A stretch of 64,000 nucleotides of DNA from Zeugodacus cucurbitae. Taxonomy: Eukaryota > Arthropoda > Insecta > Diptera > Tephritidae. The notes under the pieces were generated by a model that was not told the origin of the DNA, ran no database searches, and was given only the letters and a program-made list of their open reading frames with translations. The stretch is from assembly GCF_028554725.1 (NCBI RefSeq), contig NC_071668.1:434001-498000 (forward strand), given 5' to 3'. Within the stretch, counting starts at the first letter, position 1, and the number at the start of each line of letters is the position of its first letter. Of the stretch, positions 34,773 to 46,924 are shown one piece after another. The translations under genes were made by a program, and so were the position numbers.

Positions 34773-35510
34773 ATGGAGACAATTTTGGGAATACGTGGGG
34801 AAGATTTTGCCATTGTTGCTGCGGAAACAACTCAAGCTCGATCTATAGTTGTTATGAAGGAAGGTAAATAAATGAGCCGTAGTGTAGTTTTGGATTGTTG
34901 CTAAATCAAACTAAACATAATTTTCTAGATGAAAATAAAATCCATAAGATAAACAACAGTCTTGTATTTGCGACAATGGGAGAATCTGGTGATACTGTTC
35001 AGTTTACGGAATTCATTTCCAAAAACATTGCGCTGTACAAAATGCGAAACAACTACGAGTTGTCACCCAAGGAAGCTGCCCACTTTACTCGAAAGAATCT
35101 TGCGGATTACTTGCGTAGCAGAACACCATATCAAGTCAATATGATGATAGCGGGGTAAAAATACATTTATTCCAGCATATTCAAAAGATATATTTTTAAA
35201 AGGAACTTATATTTCTAGCTATGATGAACAAACCAAAAAATCGGCGTTGTACTTCATCGATTATTTAGCTAATTCCGTTGAAGTAAAATACAGTGGCCAA
35301 GGCTACGGAGCAATGTTTTGCCAAAGTATTTTTGACAGAGAGTATAAAAATGGCTTAAACAAAGATGAAGCCTATACAATTTTGGAACATTGTGTTAAGG
35401 AAATACAAAAACGTCTTGTTATAAATCAGAAAAATTTCAAGGTCGCTATTGTAAATAAAGATGGTTTCAAGTGGATGCCCGACATTAACGCCAAAAATAT
35501 TTGTAACTAA
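34773..35510 (+). CDS. Prosbeta4: Proteasome subunit beta type-2 (beta4)
   Basis: Three exons, 34773-34863, 34929-35154 and 35219-35510, 609 nt, 202 aa. It starts METILGIRGEDFAIVAAETT directly, without a cleaved propeptide or an N-terminal catalytic Thr. This is as expected for the non-catalytic beta4 subunit (PSMB2) of the 20S core. Conserved blocks include ATMGESGDTVQF, YELSPKEAAHFTR, YFIDYLA and GYGAMFCQSIFDR. It sits in the inner beta rings of the proteasome. Convergent with Pus10. Confidence 0.96.
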
Positions 35511-35545
35511 CTATAAAAGTACTAATTTTCAATATAAATAATTTG

Positions 35546-35551
35546 AATAAA
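35546..35551 (+). terminator. Candidate poly(A) signal for Prosbeta4
   Basis: AATAAA 36 nt after the stop. Confidence 0.55.
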
Positions 35552-35671
35552 ACCATCCAAACGTTGTGGTTTTGAACAAATAATTTCTATATGCTTGAGG
35601 TTTTTTATGATAATTGGAAATTTTTATTTAAAAATAAATATATGGACTTGGCTAAATGCATAGATTCTATA

Positions 35672-35677
35672 TTTATT
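35672..35677 (-). terminator. Candidate poly(A) signal for Pus10
   Basis: Minus-strand AATAAA about 70 nt after the Pus10 stop. Confidence 0.45.
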
Positions 35678-35745
35678 TACTTGAAGTTAGAAACAACATA
35701 AAGCCACGCAATTTCATTTGCCGCGAAAATTGAGTTATCCTTATG

Positions 35746-37355
35746 TCATGTGCTAACGGAAGGTGGCCAATCCAAATCAATTTCCACCACATCAAGCGCT
35801 ATGATATCAATATGATGTCCAACCAATGACGCCACTGATGGAATAGTGCGCCCAAATTCCCCATGCACTAACTCTTTGATATATGTTCCCGCTTGTGTGA
35901 CGATGTCAAGTATAATTAAATTTTGATGTTGTCGACAAACGGATGCTTTCAGACTATATACAGTTCGAGGCCTTGTATGAAGTGGTCGACGATGTAATAC
36001 ACGTATCGGAGTCTTTTGTTGAATTTCAAATCCACTTTTAAAATCCAGCCTTTTTAAAATATCTACCGTTACATTAGTGTCGATTTGACAAAGTGCACGG
36101 TAGCATTTTCTTTTTTGTTCTTCTCCCATCTTTATATGTGTTAACTCTTCTCGTTTGACTATTTGAATATCACGAACTGATACTTTCTGGGACATATCTA
36201 TATTTTCCTCTATTTTCCTTGCTTCGCCAGATAGCAGTGACGATCGAAATGCATTAGGTATTTCCAATACGAATGGTCGACCTGCACCAAGGCACCTAAC
36301 ATCCACATCTTCTCTACCACTTGACATAAAGTTTACTCTTTTTGGATCATCACTAAAATAAGAAATGTAACAGCATTAAATAATGATGATAACAATCAAA
36401 AAACTGATAAATTTAAATATATATGTAAATCCCTTACCAAAAATAATGGGCTATATTACGAATAATAATCTCCTCGATGCTGTCGTCCATTACCCTTTCA
36501 CCATTCAAAACCCACGGAGTATGTGATAGTTTACGAGAAAGTTTTCTATATCGCCCAGCTACATACGTTGAAGGTCCAATCAGCGAAACTGAATCGAATT
36601 TAAGACATTCATTTGGTATCGATGGAGGCACAATGAATGCATTTTTGAATAACTCGGAACTTACTCTTAGAGGTGTATATTTTTTCTCAATTAATGACCT
36701 TGAAATTTGTTCCAATTTCTGACCCTTCTTTCTTGGATTGACCAAGCTATTCAGTTTCTCTAGTTGAGCAATTCCTTCCTCTTCTTCTGTATGAATTAAG
36801 TTTATAGTTACCATTAATCCATTGTTGATGTCATATATTTTATTTAGCTTTTCACAAATTATCGGATTCAAAATCAGCTTTATTGCTTCTTTCAAGGAAA
36901 CGTCGGGCGCGCGTTCCAAGTTAATATTATCCCCAAATTTATCTAATAAGGCATACCACATAGACAATTGTCGTAGTTGTAAAACTATAGGAATACTAAT
37001 AGCAACAACAATTCCATCGCACTCATATTTATCGATGTCACTTTTCACTATGGATTGTAGGAGATGTTCTTTAAAATTTTCAGAAAATAAGCCCAAACAT
37101 GTTGGGCAGACATTCTGACGTTTCTTTTTATTAGCAGGATCCTCGGTCAAATCAATCTCCTCTTCATACTCGACGTTAACCTGAAATATTTAAGTTAAGA
37201 TAAATTCCATTTAACATAGATATTTATTTTGCTACCCGGTCAAAATACTGTTGTTTGTTTTGATATTCATTACCACGCGCTTTGAGGTAACGTAATTGGC
37301 AAAACTGGCATACACCACAGCATTTAAGGTAATCAACTAGATCCTGATTTTTCAT
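35746..37355 (-). CDS. Pus10: tRNA pseudouridine synthase Pus10
   Basis: Three exons read leftward: 37355-37236, 37180-36438 and 36352-35746, 1,470 nt, 489 aa. The N-terminus carries two CxxC pairs (CCGVCQFC at about 12-19 and CPTCLGLF just after the first junction) that form the family's zinc-binding accessory domain. The catalytic domain has the signature SSGREDVDVRCLG (about 298-310), whose second Asp in the EDVD run is the expected nucleophile. Further on come GRPFVLEI and TQAGTYIKELVHGEFGRT. Pus10 converts uridine to pseudouridine at positions 54/55 of tRNAs in archaea and animals, and mammalian PUS10 also has a role in microRNA processing. The protein is full length with no breaks. Confidence 0.95.
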
Positions 37356-37830
37356 ATTAACAACACTACTTTATTAAATGCGATGCGATGCTATCCAATG
37401 CATTAAATTTCATTAGTAATAATAAAGACAATTTGTTCAAACTTCTTTATCAACCTGAATCATTTCTACAGCATGGTTCGCACTGCATTGCCGATTTTTA
37501 AAATGTCACTGAACAGCTGTAAGCTTTGACGTTTCTAAAGCAATAATAATCTAGTTTATGCATTTTTCTGCTGTACTATTTTCCATCAAATAAAGTAAAC
37601 TTCTTATTAAGCGGTAATTATTTAATTTGTTATACATAAAAAATTTGTAAATGCGTTAATATGGTGCAGTACTAATTAATAAAAGATCTTTGGGAAGTCT
37701 ACCTTGATTCAAAGAAATGTTACGTCACTGCTTTAAAAGAAGTCCAGAACATTGATGATATTATTCTCTGCATAAAAATATTCTTCAATATTTTGAAAAA
37801 TAATTTTATTGTTCATCATTTACAGTAGCA
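37356..37830. promoter_or_regulatory. Divergent promoter region, Pus10 and ND-15
   Basis: 475 bp between divergent ATGs. The upstream part is less AT-rich; ND-15 probably starts transcription within 37560-37820. No specific site can be defined. Confidence 0.35.
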
Positions 37831-38198
37831 ATGTCTTTGGGCCCATTTTTGCGTACTCCATTTACGGATTTAACTGGATGTTTGATCAATCACCAGACTT
37901 ATGAGAAATGTGGCAAGATGGAAATGGAAATGATGGACTGTCTTGAAGCTTATGGAGTTGAAAGAGGTCAAAAAATGTGCTCCGATATTATAGCAGATTT
38001 CAGTGAATGTGTTGGTGTACAGAAGCAACTAAAGAGGTTCCATGTAAGCTTTCAATATGTTAAAATTTGGAGAAAATTTAAAGAAACCCTTATCATAACT
38101 TACAGGCAATGCGTAATGAACGTCTAAAGCAGTACTATTTTGGTGATCGTAAAAAGGAAGAATTATTTGCGGATCCTCCTAGAGTTGATGCTTATTAA
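37831..38198 (+). CDS. ND-15: NADH dehydrogenase complex I 15 kDa subunit (NDUFS5)
   Basis: Two exons, 37831-38043 and 38106-38198, 306 nt, 101 aa. The protein has a CHCH fold: Cys17 and Cys27 form one C-x9-C pair, Cys27-Cys37 has the same spacing, and Cys50-Cys60 form the other pair. Such proteins enter the mitochondrial intermembrane space without a presequence and are oxidised by Mia40/Erv1. NDUFS5 is an accessory subunit on the intermembrane side of the complex I membrane arm. The C-terminus LKQYYFGDRKKEELFADPP is well conserved in the family. The stop codon overlaps an AATAAA. Confidence 0.94.
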
Positions 38199-38202
38199 TA
38201 AA
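38197..38202 (+). terminator. AATAAA overlapping the ND-15 stop codon
   Basis: The last two bases of the TAA stop (38196-38198) are the first two of an AATAAA. If used, the 3' UTR would be only some 15-30 nt. No better AATAAA is seen in the next few hundred bases. Confidence 0.4.
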
Positions 38203-40468
38203 CAAAATTTAATGAATCTTCTTTAAAATTTTGTATTTTGCTTTTGTTAAAAAATTCTTCTGCATATGCATACAAGAGATACATGTTATGTTTATGGTTC
38301 TGAAGATGTGTAAAATAATTGAAAAAAGTAAATAGAAAAGAAATTCTTCCAAAAGTTCCAAATAAGTTTAATAAGTCAATCCTATATTCCTATGGTCGCT
38401 GAAGTTGACAACATACGCAACGGTTATTTTCACCGTTGTTCAAATGATAGTCAATATAGGTATAGAACATAATAAATTCAAAGTTCGAAAAATAAACTTT
38501 AGAAACATATCTTAACAAACCGATGTTGTGGAGGTAGCAGCAAAATATATTCCGTGAGGTTTGGTGATGTGAGTAGTTCATTGACTTTGCACACAATAAC
38601 TATTGTGTTGAGGAGATTAGCCGAGGAGCGTCTATGTTCATCGTTTGTGGCCAGCTTAAAGAATGTAATTGTGACAATAAAAACAATATACTTCTTTATC
38701 GACAACGGCTTAGGTGAATATTTTGTCAAGTGTCAGATATGACAGATTGAATATTGTTAATAAATCGTATGTGTTTGTGCATACATACATATAAACACAT
38801 TAGACATTTGTTCTTATCAGAAATAACATTCTCTTACGAGGGAAAATTAGTAGCGAATTTGTGACGGAAGGAAGTTGGAAAGTGTTTAAGAAAAAAGGAT
38901 ATCCATATAAAGTTTAAAATAATTGAAAGTTATAAAGTACTTCAAATAAACCAGTAAGACCGTGATGCTCAAATGTTAAGACAAGTACTCATAGATTATT
39001 GATCAAATGTGTTTTTTTTTCAATTGTTTATCCTGTGGGAATTTTGTATGGTGTTTTTATCATATACGATTACAATTATGTGTGAAGTTGAATCATTAAA
39101 ATATCATGTAAAACTAGTAGACAGGAGAATCTCCCTCCGACCTTCATGCAACCTTCAGCTGCGCCTCACATGTGCCTCACTTTTGATTGGTTTAACGCTC
39201 TTAGAAGCACTGCGAGCAAAGCCAATGCAATGCTTACTACATTGTATGAACGTTTTACTGTCGCTGCTAAGTAACACAAAATAAACAAAATTGGGGTTAT
39301 AAATTTAAAAAGTCGTCATAGTCTTATTTAGTGCTAACAGTGCAGTGAATGAATAGTTATAAACATACCGGTGGATAATCATAAAGTTTTAAATATACAA
39401 ATGTGGATTGTGTATATGCATAATTAACTTTAAACAGGTGTATATACTTAAATACAGCCTTAAGTAATTATGCATTCTAACCATGATAAGACAATAGACC
39501 CAAATAAGTTGTAGTATTTTTATTTAGAAAATATAGTAAAGTAGTAAGAAGTATTCTTCGGTAAATATCAAATATATCTACAAATCTTGGTGGTGATGCG
39601 ATAACTTCCAGTACAACCGTTTTGTTGTGAAATTTCGTGCTCGTTTGAGTGCTCGTACATACAGCTAAATGGGCGGAAGGAAATTGAAATAACGTTAAAT
39701 GGGTATTAATATACGTATAACACGATATGTTTTAAGAACATACGATTTTTCTAAATTTTGAAGAAAAACTCGTAATGTTCGATGGGACTCTTCAAACAAA
39801 TATTCTGTGTCAAATTTATATTCTTTTAATTACATATGTACATATATATTTATGAATAATCAAACACAAGTATTTGTAAATAATAATACTTTTATTCTAT
39901 TGAAGTCACGTAAATATAAATATATAAGAGTATGTACATACATATATTCATATGTACATATGTATGTATCTGTTTCAATTCAATTTCATAAATTAAAATA
40001 ATGTAAGTACACATACTTATATATTTTTTCAATAATAAATTATTTATCTATACATTGTGAAGTGATATTGAATGCTAGCATTGTGTAACAATATCACTAC
40101 GTACTGAATAAGGAATAAAAATATCACTACTTGTAAGTGCATTTTGATATGTGTACCGAGCAAATAATTTGGACGAATAATATTTCTCTTTATGGAACAA
40201 TTGGTTCTTCAAATATAATTCATTTTAATTTGCACCAAACGATTTTTACTAAACATAAAGATCCTTTCTACCAATAGACTATTTACGTTATTGTAATTTT
40301 ATTAAATTCATAAATTGTATTTATTAAGTTTTTATATAAAAATATATTTAAAGGTTCGTTAAATTGAAGTCAATAAATTATACTCTACATCCTTAATCTT
40401 AAAAAAAAACGTCCTCAGCAGAGTTTTGCATGCGGATATTTTCATAACGAAAAAAATAAGGGATCAAG
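38199..40468. other. Intergenic region between ND-15 and Naprt
   Basis: AT-rich, microsatellites near 39830-39970. Open stretches such as 39009-39284 have no recognisable domain and I do not call them genes. Presumably contains the Naprt promoter and possibly 5' noncoding exons. Confidence 0.4.
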
Positions 40469-43400
40469 ATGAGTCAACTGCAAAGTTCCAACTCGGGTGG
40501 TCAATTTATGGATCGTGGACGCATGAATCAGAATGGGGTTGTTCAGCCTCTTTTAACTGGTGAGTCAGCGGCTGAATGATTTGTTATATTCCCCTAATGA
40601 TGAAACATCAATTCTATATATGTATTTCATAATAAATATTGTATGGAAAATTTTTATCCATTTTTTATGTCGGAATATACTTTTAATAAATAATTTGTTT
40701 TATTAGATCTTTATCAGATTACGATGGCATACGCTTATTGGAAGTCGGGTAAAACTGATGACCAATCTGTGTTTGATTTGTTCTTCCGAACGAATCCATT
40801 TCATGGAGAATTTACCATATTTGCTGGACTGGAAGAATGTTTAAAATTTTTAGATAGCTTCCACTATTCTGATAGCGGTAAGGATTCTAATCTATTGCGT
40901 TATTTATATAAATAGACTGAGCATAATTTCCCTATCAGATATTGACTATCTAAAGCAAACATTACCGGAAGGTGTAGAAAATGAATTTTTCGATTACTTA
41001 GCCAGTTTAACAGCAAAAGATGTTACTTTATACGCCATCGATGAGGGTACAGTGGCTTTTCCAAGGTAACCAATTAAACTCTGATTTTTATGTGATAACT
41101 TTAAGCTCCTGAGTGCTTTACATGGCATATGTTATTTTGTTTTTGCTTTTATAACCATAGCCCATTAAGTAGAAATATGAAAAAAAATTATTAATTTAAT
41201 TATCTGTAACATTACGTACATTTATATTTGTAATTATATGAGAATATATGTACATAAGTTAATGACAATGAACTTTGTGATAAAGAACAATAGCTTTATA
41301 TATATAGATTTCATATATGTGTACTATATATTTGTTTTTAAATGAAATAGGGTACCCATAATCAAAGTTGAAGGACCTTTGATAATTGTGCAACTCCTGG
41401 AAACAACATTATTGACGTTGGTGAATTATGCGAGGTACATATATATATATATATATATGCTTCAAATGTTCGCATAGCCATATCTTTATATATATGTATT
41501 TCATGCAAATTCTCTGTTTTTATCATTTAAGTTTAATGGCCACGAATGCTGCACGTTATCGTATGGTGGCTGGAAAACATGTGAAACTTTTGGAATTCGG
41601 TCTACGTCGTGCTCAAGGGCCTGATGGAGGCCTATCGGCATCAAAATATTCCTACACGGGTAATTTATATACATTTATTCGAATGCAATACTGTAGAGAG
41701 TTGTCTTACCTTTTACGTACACATAAATAGTCGATGAATATTGGCTATAAGAAATAATTTTGCAGTCAAATCGGTACGTTGCCAAGGTATTAATCGCATG
41801 CTTATTATAAATAATCAATTAAAAGTGCTATGTTATAGATCCATCACCTACACAGGTGTTTCATTGATTTAAATGCTTCAACTATTTGCCCAGCGCAAAT
41901 AATTTTTCGACTATTGCTTGATGATGTGTTTGCATGCAATCACTTTAATATGCTGCAATACAACATAACAACATACACATATGTATGTATGTATATAAAG
42001 GAGCATGAGTCAAGAGTGAATTAACACTTCATATATTCACACACATTCAGCTCGCAAATACATGAGCCTCTGCATGCCTATGTATGTAAATTTGTATTTC
42101 ATACCCTTGCGATTGGTGTTATTGAGCAATACTCAAGGTAATAAACAACAAGAAGTGTCTTTGTATGATTGAATTCCTTCAGAAAAAAGCGAATGCAAAG
42201 GTGTTTTAAAAGCAATATTCATGCATACGCAAGCATCACATACACATATTTAAACATTTGTTTTGCTCAATTAGCGTACCATTTCGTGTCGGGCTATTTT
42301 TCATGTCTGACGTATGAAAACTGCTAGGAAAGGACTATGCGTAATACTATAGAAATATTCTCTACTTTTTGTTGTGTAATATATCACGGATTAATTCCAT
42401 GTGAAAATATAGACTCTCTGTTTGTGTTTTACCAAAATTGGTCATGTGAGTTGGTATTGTGCAAGGAAAGGTTTAATAATAATTATTAATTTGAATTTTT
42501 CACACTGGTTATACAAGCAAGACATTTTTCGAGAGACATATTTACAAATTTATTAAACACTTGTAACATTTTCTTCTAAAGGGGGCTTTGATGGAACATC
42601 TAACGTGCTGGCAGGAAAGCTATTCAATATTCCTGTTAAGGGCACCCATGCGCATGCTTATATCACTTCATTTTCTGGCATTGGGGAGTTAAAAACGCGT
42701 CTGCTAAGACACAAGACAACAGGTATATCGAGGCATTCAAATAACCGTTTTTTTTATTTTTTTGACTGGCATACTTTGAATTGATTTGATCAGGTATAAC
42801 TGGTGATCTATTGGATCACGCTGTGCGGCATCGACAAGCATTGGCACATGTGCTCGATGTATCACAGGAGGAGTCCAGCGAAGGTGAATTGACAGCAATG
42901 GTGTCCTATGCAATAGCGTTTCCCGATGGATTCATGGCCCTAGTCGATACGTACGATGTTAAGAGGTATTTCGCTTCTAGGCAGATTCTCTCGGAACTAC
43001 AATTTTACCAATTATTGTTGTTTAACTTTATACATATATTATTACTGTCTATGGTATTTAGTTTTACCCAAAGTCAAAGATAACACAAATTCAAGTATTC
43101 ATGTGTACGTACATTGACGTATGTATGTATGCATAAGTGCAAAATACAAACAGTACCAATAATGCACATCCTCATACCATAATTATATTCATATATATTC
43201 CATTATATCATTCACTCGTTTATGCCTATTCAATACGGGTAGGAAAAATTGCAAACTTTATCATATTTCATATTTCATGTCAAAATGTGTGTTATTATGT
43301 CTTGTCCCGCTATTTGAGTGTTTAGCTTAACTAGTTTGCGAAATAGATAAGTTCATATATGTACGTATAAACCAATGTATTTAACAGCAAAGTACAAGCT

Positions 43401-46400
43401 TCGATGTCAAGCAAAGACAACAGTGTGACAAACCATTACGATACGAATCCTATGAACTTGTCACAATCTAACGGCAACATTCTGCAGGAGACTGTTAACG
43501 GATGTACGACTGAAAATGACGCGCAAGCAAAAAATGCAAATCTAGTTACCACGAATGGAAGACCATGTGTTGGTGCATTACCACTGGACCCTAGTGCAGA
43601 TGAATCATGTTCGTCTTTAAATTCAGCCGGTAAACCTAGTGTCATTTCTAGAAACAAGACAACAAATAATCAAACTCTTACGTCATCTCCTCCAAACGCG
43701 TATCTGCCAAAATATGTCGCGAAGTCATTCAGGTAAATCAAAAGGCTTTAAAACTCTCGAGAGCGTTCTCAAATCATTCTTATCATTATTATATATTTGT
43801 GATCAAATTCGTACCTCGGGCCAATACAATATTACAAATGTATGTAAACAATGGAAATCTAGTTAAAATTATTAAATGATAGTGAAGTAATATATACAAT
43901 ACTTCAGGGCTTCAAGTTTCGAGGCTGCATTTACACATTTACTCGATGCTGCTGTCAATTGTAACGGTTTTACATTCTAAAAAAAAAACATTTTTTTAAA
44001 CATTACACAAGAATTTATGTATGTATATTGGAAAATGTATTTTGTTGTTTTTTCAAATTCAAATTTTCACAATTGATATTTTAAACCTAAAAACACAATC
44101 GTTCTATACGTACATACATACATTGGTACATGCTGGGAGTTCCATGATATCATCTATTTATCACACTGGTAACGAAAATGTTAATGCGTGAGACCATACG
44201 TTTTTGTTTGGATCCATTTTGATATAGCAAAGCCCATGGCAAAATACACAATATGTAAATGTATTACGGAGTGAAAAGTTTTCAATTAGAATTGATATGT
44301 ATTACGTTCTATTAGTAAATTTTTCTGAAGAAATTACAATCATTTACACAAAAGCATACACACATACATATATCAATTTTAAAAGATACATTTGTTCAAA
44401 CTCAAATTTTTACTTAAATTATAAATTATATTGTTAATCACCAGTGTCCCACTTTCTACATACATACATATATGTAAGCACATATCCATAAGTATTTACG
44501 CATGCATACCTAAACTACATACATGTCCAGATGTGATTGTGAATATAGTGAGAATACTTATGGTTTCCTTTGGACACATAACGATCTACTAAACCGAGAA
44601 ACCTCAAAATTAAATATAAATGACTTCCCGGCACTATTTTGGCAGAGGTATGTAAACCCAAATCCATAAATACATACATACATATATCTTAGATAAGTAC
44701 ACCAAGAAAAAAATGCATTTGTCATTAGGCGTGATGCCACATGAAACACAGCTTTACCATGTACATTTGTATGTGCGTGCATTCCACGGAAGAACGCCGG
44801 CTCGCATATGCACATATTACGTGTGAAAGCGTAATATGCAGCTTAAAGTAAATGTTCAAGAGTGGTACACCTCATACATACATACTACATACATACACAC
44901 ACGTGTAGTCATCAACAAAAATTCATATTCTTTACAAACATATTTGTTGTTAACAAAATATCGACGCTAATTTGGTGCATACCTATGAACATCTTCATAT
45001 GAATGTCTTACCCGCATCAGGACGAACAGGTACATGTTATACTCATATGGACGAAAAGTCACATTTGTTTTGTGTTGTTCAAGTTTTCACGTGTCTATCC
45101 CCGCCATTTGTTTAACCGCATTTAAAGAAAAGAAAAAATGTGAAATTGTGTCCGAGAGAGCACACTGCATGGCTTATGTGTTCTTGTGCATTTTAATTAC
45201 AGTTGACTTTGTTTTCCTAGTTAGCTTCCGTGTGGTCATACAGTAGTACTATGCAACTTATTATTTTGTATATTTGGAATACAGTTGACTTATCTTACTT
45301 ATCTGCACATATTTTTCATAAGCATCCGCGATTTGGTAATAACACAAACACCTTTACAGACTCTTACAAGTATATACGAAAAAATATGTAGTATCCGACA
45401 CACTGTAACCGGTCATGCTTGTAGTTTGCCGATTTTGAAGCAAACGCAGCGAATAGTTTCACCTTTAGACACTCCTTCGCTACTTTTTGAGCATTGCAAC
45501 CAGACATGCAAAAGCACGATTCTTGAAGTCAAATATACATACATAAAGTAGTTATAACGATCGTCTGCACACCGTTCAAATATCGCCCAATGTCGGTCGG
45601 TAAATATATTTACATAAATAAGCATTTCATGGAGTAGAAGACTTGAATTCGGTATATTTATAAAAAAAAAACGACGTCGAAAATCAATCAGATTCAGTGA
45701 ACCCGATTTTGTATAAACATATATACATACGTGTATAAATATATCGACTTGGTCAATATTGGGACGGTCTGATTAACTTAGCGTACCTAACTAATTCAAT
45801 ATCGAAACAATACACGACAATGTGCAAATTTCAATTTCACTGTGTCACATAATGTTTGTAATTGTAATTTTCTGCTCCTTCTTTTCCCACAACTGAATCC
45901 ATCCATAGAAGCGGGCTTTTGAATTTCTGTGCTGTTGCCTTGGCGCTAAACGATTTGGGTTATCATGCAGTTGGTATTCGTATCGACTCGGGCGATTTGG
46001 CCTATTTATCTTGTTTGTCACGCGAAACATTCGAAAAGGTAGCCGAACGGTTCAAGGTGCCATGGTTCAACAAACTGACAATTGTTGCATCGAACGACAT
46101 CAATGAAGACACCATTCTCAGCTTGAATGAACAAGGCCACAAAATTGACTGTTTCGGAATCGGTACTCACTTAGGTAAGCTCGGTGTCTGCAATTACATT
46201 TCATTATTCATTAACATTGGAAGTATGCCTTATGCAATAGTATTAGGGTATACCATATTAACCATATCAATAATCCAATAAATGTATATTTCAGTAACAT
46301 GTCAAAGACAGCCAGCTCTTGGTTGTGTGTACAAGCTAGTTGAAATAAATGGACAGCCACGCATTAAATTGAGTCAAGACGTCGAAAAAGTCACAATGCC

Positions 46401-46924
46401 GGGACACAAGAACGCTTTCAGGTATTATTACATTGCGTTACATTGCAAATGGATGTGCCATATTATTATTTACATACATACATATACATTCAAATGTTAC
46501 AGACTATACAGTGCTGATGGGCATGCACTCATTGATTTGCTGCAGAAGGTTTCGGAACCGCCACCAAGTGTTGGTCAGAAAGTTTTATGCCGTCATCCCT
46601 TCCAGGAGTCCAAGCGGGCTTACGTAATCCCCTCCCATGTTGAGCTGCTGTACAAAGTGTATTGGAAGGACGGTAAGATTTCACAACAATTGCCTACGCT
46701 AGAGCAGGTGCGGGAAAAGGTAAAAATTTCACTTAAAACGCTGCGGAATGATCACAAACGCACACTCAATCCAACGCCCTATAAGGTATGTCATGTCTCA
46801 CTTTTCGAAGCCAAAAAATGCAAGTGTCACTGCTTCTCTTCCTCAGGTGGCCGTCAGCGACAATTTGTACAATTTCATACACGATTTGTGGCTACAAAAC
46901 GCACCGATTGGGGAACTCTCATGA
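40469..46924 (+). CDS. Naprt: Nicotinate phosphoribosyltransferase
   Basis: Eleven constitutive exons: 40469-40559, 40707-40877, 40939-41065, 41351-41434, 41532-41659, 42582-42722, 42794-42965, 45909-46174, 46295-46421, 46503-46785 and 46847-46924. They sum to 1,668 nt, 555 aa, similar to human NAPRT. The enzyme joins nicotinic acid to PRPP to make nicotinate mononucleotide, the first step of the Preiss-Handler route to NAD, in the cytosol. Family blocks are intact: LLTDLYQITMAYAYW, FRTNPFHGEFTIFAGLEE, RRAQGPDGG, GGFDGTSNVLAG, GTHAHAYITSF, LVDTYDV, the ribose-phosphate loop GIRIDSGDLAYLS and FGIGTHLVTC. A phase-matched optional exon lies in the 2.9-kb intron between exons 7 and 8. The first exon is a short hydrophilic leader. 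Confidence 0.95.
43388..43732 (+). CDS. Naprt: Probable cassette exon of Naprt (115 codons)
   Basis: Open throughout in the frame set by exon 7. It is preceded by a TTTAACAG acceptor and ended by an AG/GTAAAT donor. Both edges are in phase 2, the same phase as the exon 7/8 junction, so inclusion adds exactly 115 residues and gives a 670-aa protein. The encoded segment is Ser/Asn/Thr-rich and low in hydrophobic residues (ASMSSKDNSVTNHYDTNP onward to YLPKYVAKSF). It would form a flexible loop just before the SGLLNF strand of the catalytic core. I believe Drosophila has a longer Naprt isoform of comparable size, but cannot confirm it here. Confidence 0.7.

Noticed and set aside
39009..39284. 91-codon frame between ND-15 and Naprt
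   Set aside because: No recognisable motif, no splice partners and T-rich start; could not be tied to any gene.
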